DNA of 7,124 nucleotides from Pseudanabaena sp. CAN_BIN31. Lineage in GTDB: Bacteria > Cyanobacteriota > Cyanobacteriia > Pseudanabaenales > Pseudanabaenaceae. Below the pieces are notes generated by a model. It was not told where the DNA came from, made no database searches, and saw only the letters and a list, made by a program, of their open reading frames with translations. The stretch's first letter is position 1. Each line of letters opens with the position of its first letter. Both the position numbers and the translations under genes were made by a program. Where the stretch lies: contig JAJAZG010000077.1 in assembly GCA_026785865.1 (NCBI GenBank), forward strand, positions 1 through 7,124. Reading direction: 5' to 3'. Of the stretch, positions 6,262 through 7,124 are shown piece after piece.

Positions 6262-6819
6262 TTATCCATAAATATCCTTCAAAGTCATAGTCATTTCAGG
6301 AAATGCGATCGGCGCAAAGGGAATTCCAGATGTATCAATTAAGGACTGCTTGAGATATGACTTATTTTGAGGTTGTCGATATATTTCGATGATGTCTCGC
6401 TCTAAGTTTGCAATCCAATATTCCAAAACCCCATATTCAGCATACAGAGCCAGCTTAGTAATGCGATCGTATTGCAAACTAGAATCAGCCACTTCAATTA
6501 ACAATAAAACATCTTCTGCTTGCGGAAATTTGCCAGCATAAAAGTCATCGCGAGGACGCAGAATTGCAATATCTGGCTGTGGTTCCGAATAATTAGGCAG
6601 ACGGATAGAGTTCTGAATGCTAATAATCCCATTTGACTGAATATTGTTATACAAAAAACGAGCGGTACGGTTAATCGTGACGGTATGCTTTAATCCGATT
6701 GGGGTCATTGTGACAATTTCTCCTTCTATTAACTCAATATGGGCTTCAGGATTGAAAATACCTGCTTTACCCATTTGTTGATATTGCTCGACATCAAATT
6801 TGTGCGTCAGTAGTTGCAT
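6262..6819 (-). CDS. Uma2 family (DUF820) restriction-endonuclease-fold protein
   Basis: This 185-residue protein shows the standard Uma2 order: an N-terminal F-x-x-x-x-Y-x-x-M segment, IELIEGEIVTMTP (28-40), QPDIAILRPRDD (81-92), VLLLIEVADSS (104-114) and KLALYAEYGVLEYWI (122-136). These are features of the PD-(D/E)XK nuclease fold; Asp83, Glu109 and Lys122 are the likely metal-site and catalytic residues, with Glu34 conserved in the EGE motif. The family is greatly expanded in cyanobacteria, its members are typically solitary, and their biological role is unsettled. The length is typical and no truncation is visible. The ATG is preceded by a strong AGGAG (6828-6832) with 8-nt spacing. The gene is divergent from cysS, and a MITE-like element lies between them. 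Confidence 0.93.
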   Translation of the reverse strand: MQLLTHKFDVEQYQQMGKAGIFNPEAHIELIEGEIVTMTPIGLKHTVTINRTARFLYNNIQSNGIISIQNSIRLPNYSEPQPDIAILRPRDDFYAGKFPQAEDVLLLIEVADSSLQYDRITKLALYAEYGVLEYWIANLERDIIEIYRQPQNKSYLKQSLIDTSGIPFAPIAFPEMTMTLKDIYG

Positions 6820-6858
6820 GGTATTAACTCCTAGTTGATTTTGATATCACGTTTACTT

Positions 6859-6864
6859 AGTATA
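6859..6864 (-). promoter_or_regulatory. Candidate -10 box of the Uma2 gene
   Basis: TATACT on the minus strand, a 5/6 match, 39 nt upstream of the ATG. No consensus -35 is present. The place where one would be is occupied by the target duplication and end of the MITE-like element. Confidence 0.35.
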
Positions 6865-6866
6865 AA

Positions 6867-6875
6867 GGCTGCATT
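6867..6875. repeat. Left copy of 9-bp target-site duplication
   Basis: GGCTGCATT directly abuts the left terminal inverted repeat of the MITE-like element. It is identical to the copy at 7017-7025. Confidence 0.85.
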
Positions 6876-7016
6876 CAGCAATTCTCATTATGACTTTTAG
6901 CATCCCTGAGCTTTCAAATTCTGGACGAAAGATTAGGCTTTTCAAGCCTAGCTATTGAGAATATTCTCAATAGCTAAAGCCAAATCAAGGCAAAATTTCC
7001 ATAATGAGAATTGCTG
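6876..7016. mobile_element. 141-bp MITE-like non-autonomous transposable element
   Basis: The ends are perfect 17-bp inverted repeats: CAGCAATTCTCATTATG at 6876-6892 and its exact complement at 7000-7016. A 9-bp direct repeat, GGCTGCATT, touches both ends. The interior has no ORF and is rich in secondary structure: a 7-bp hairpin TAGGCTT-ttc-AAGCCTA at 6934-6950 and a 28-bp perfect palindrome at 6949-6976. Small size, terminal repeats, no coding capacity and a target duplication are the defining traits of MITEs, which are moved by a transposase encoded elsewhere. A 9-bp duplication restricts the parent to families that make duplications of about 8-10 bp, but I cannot name it. The intact direct repeats suggest a single clean insertion. 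Confidence 0.85.
6949..6976. repeat. 28-bp perfect palindrome inside the MITE
   Basis: Two 14-bp arms, TAGCTATTGAGAAT and its complement, meet with no spacer. The core TTGAGAATATTCTCAA echoes the ATTCTCA of the terminal repeats. In single-stranded form it would extrude as a hairpin, and it overlaps the neighbouring 6934-6950 hairpin by two bases. Confidence 0.85.
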
Positions 7017-7025
7017 GGCTGCATT
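7017..7025. repeat. Right copy of 9-bp target-site duplication
   Basis: GGCTGCATT immediately follows the right terminal inverted repeat, identical to 6867-6875. Confidence 0.85.
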
Positions 7026-7056
7026 ATCATTGGACGCACTCTCTCGCTCTTTACTG

Positions 7057-7062
7057 TATAAT
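7057..7062 (+). promoter_or_regulatory. Candidate -10 box of the cysS-like gene
   Basis: An exact TATAAT lies 40 nt before the predicted start codon at 7103. A good -35 hexamer at 16-18 bp is not seen; TTGGAC at 7030-7035 is 21 bp away, longer than usual. Confidence 0.4.
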
Positions 7063-7102
7063 TGCTTCGCGCCTTTTTGCATGTCTATATATACCCAAAT
7101 CC

Positions 7103-7124
7103 ATGACCCTTCGCATTTACAACA
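7103..7124 (+). CDS. cysS: Probable cysteinyl-tRNA synthetase, first seven codons only
   Basis: Only MTLRIYN is visible before the window ends. Cysteinyl-tRNA synthetases, including cyanobacterial ones, commonly begin M-T-L-x-[IL]-Y-N-T-L-T-R, and the seven residues plus the first base of the next codon (A, allowing Thr) fit this. It would charge tRNA-Cys in the cytoplasm. No Shine-Dalgarno sequence is visible. An upstream ATG at 7081 is in another frame. The call rests on seven residues and the position of a TATAAT box, so it is provisional. Confidence 0.55.

Noticed and set aside
6876..7016. Hairpin-rich stretch as a CRISPR or structured ncRNA
   Set aside because: There are no repeated units with spacers. 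Terminal inverted repeats and a flanking 9-bp duplication explain it better as a MITE.
7081..7124. ATG at 7081 as start of the rightmost gene
   Set aside because: Its frame reads MSIYTQIHDPSHLQ with no family resemblance, while the ATG at 7103 gives the cysS-like MTLRIYN.

Overview
The window is cyanobacterial. The HIP1 octamer GCGATCGC occurs about a dozen times in 7.1 kb, which is a cyanobacterial hallmark. The gene content agrees: a cyanobacterial-type GltB, a TIGR03792-like protein and a Uma2 (DUF820) protein. The genus cannot be fixed from this sequence alone.

Layout, left to right. (1) Positions 1-518, minus strand: a compact toxin-antitoxin cassette. It reads as a 41-codon antitoxin-like small ORF, then brnT (toxin, GTG start 4 nt after the small ORF's stop), then brnA (antitoxin, overlapping brnT by 11 nt and running off the left edge). 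(2) Positions 519-625: a divergent intergenic region with an AT-rich palindrome lying over the best -10 element. (3) Positions 626-922, plus strand: a very hydrophobic Gly/Ala/Val-rich 98-residue protein of unknown function, followed by a strong hairpin terminator at 981-1010. (4) Positions 1015-5604, minus strand: an intact glutamate synthase large subunit of 1529 residues. It lacks the insertion called the ferredoxin loop, so it is the NAD(P)H-type GltB rather than the ferredoxin-type GltS/GlsF. No gltD is present. Its upstream region carries a GTA-N10-TAC palindrome at class II activator distance from a TATAAA -10 box, which resembles but does not match the NtcA consensus. (5) Positions 5882-6208, plus strand: a 108-residue TIGR03792-like small protein with a dimeric alpha/beta barrel look. 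(6) Positions 6262-6819, minus strand: a Uma2-family protein with a PD-(D/E)XK nuclease fold. (7) Positions 6820-7102: a divergent intergenic region that holds a 141-bp non-coding MITE-like element with 17-bp perfect terminal inverted repeats and a perfect 9-bp target-site duplication. (8) Positions 7103-7124, plus strand: the first seven codons of what is probably cysS.

Nitrogen assimilation is the one clear metabolic theme. GltB transfers the glutamine amide nitrogen to 2-oxoglutarate, and its promoter has a plausible site for a nitrogen-responsive CRP-family regulator. The rest is typical accessory content at cyanobacterial gene borders: a TA module, a Uma2 protein and a MITE. The observations most worth checking are the MITE with an intact target duplication just upstream of the Uma2 -10 box, the three-ORF TA arrangement with a shortened antitoxin-like leader gene, and the unusual candidate operator of gltB.
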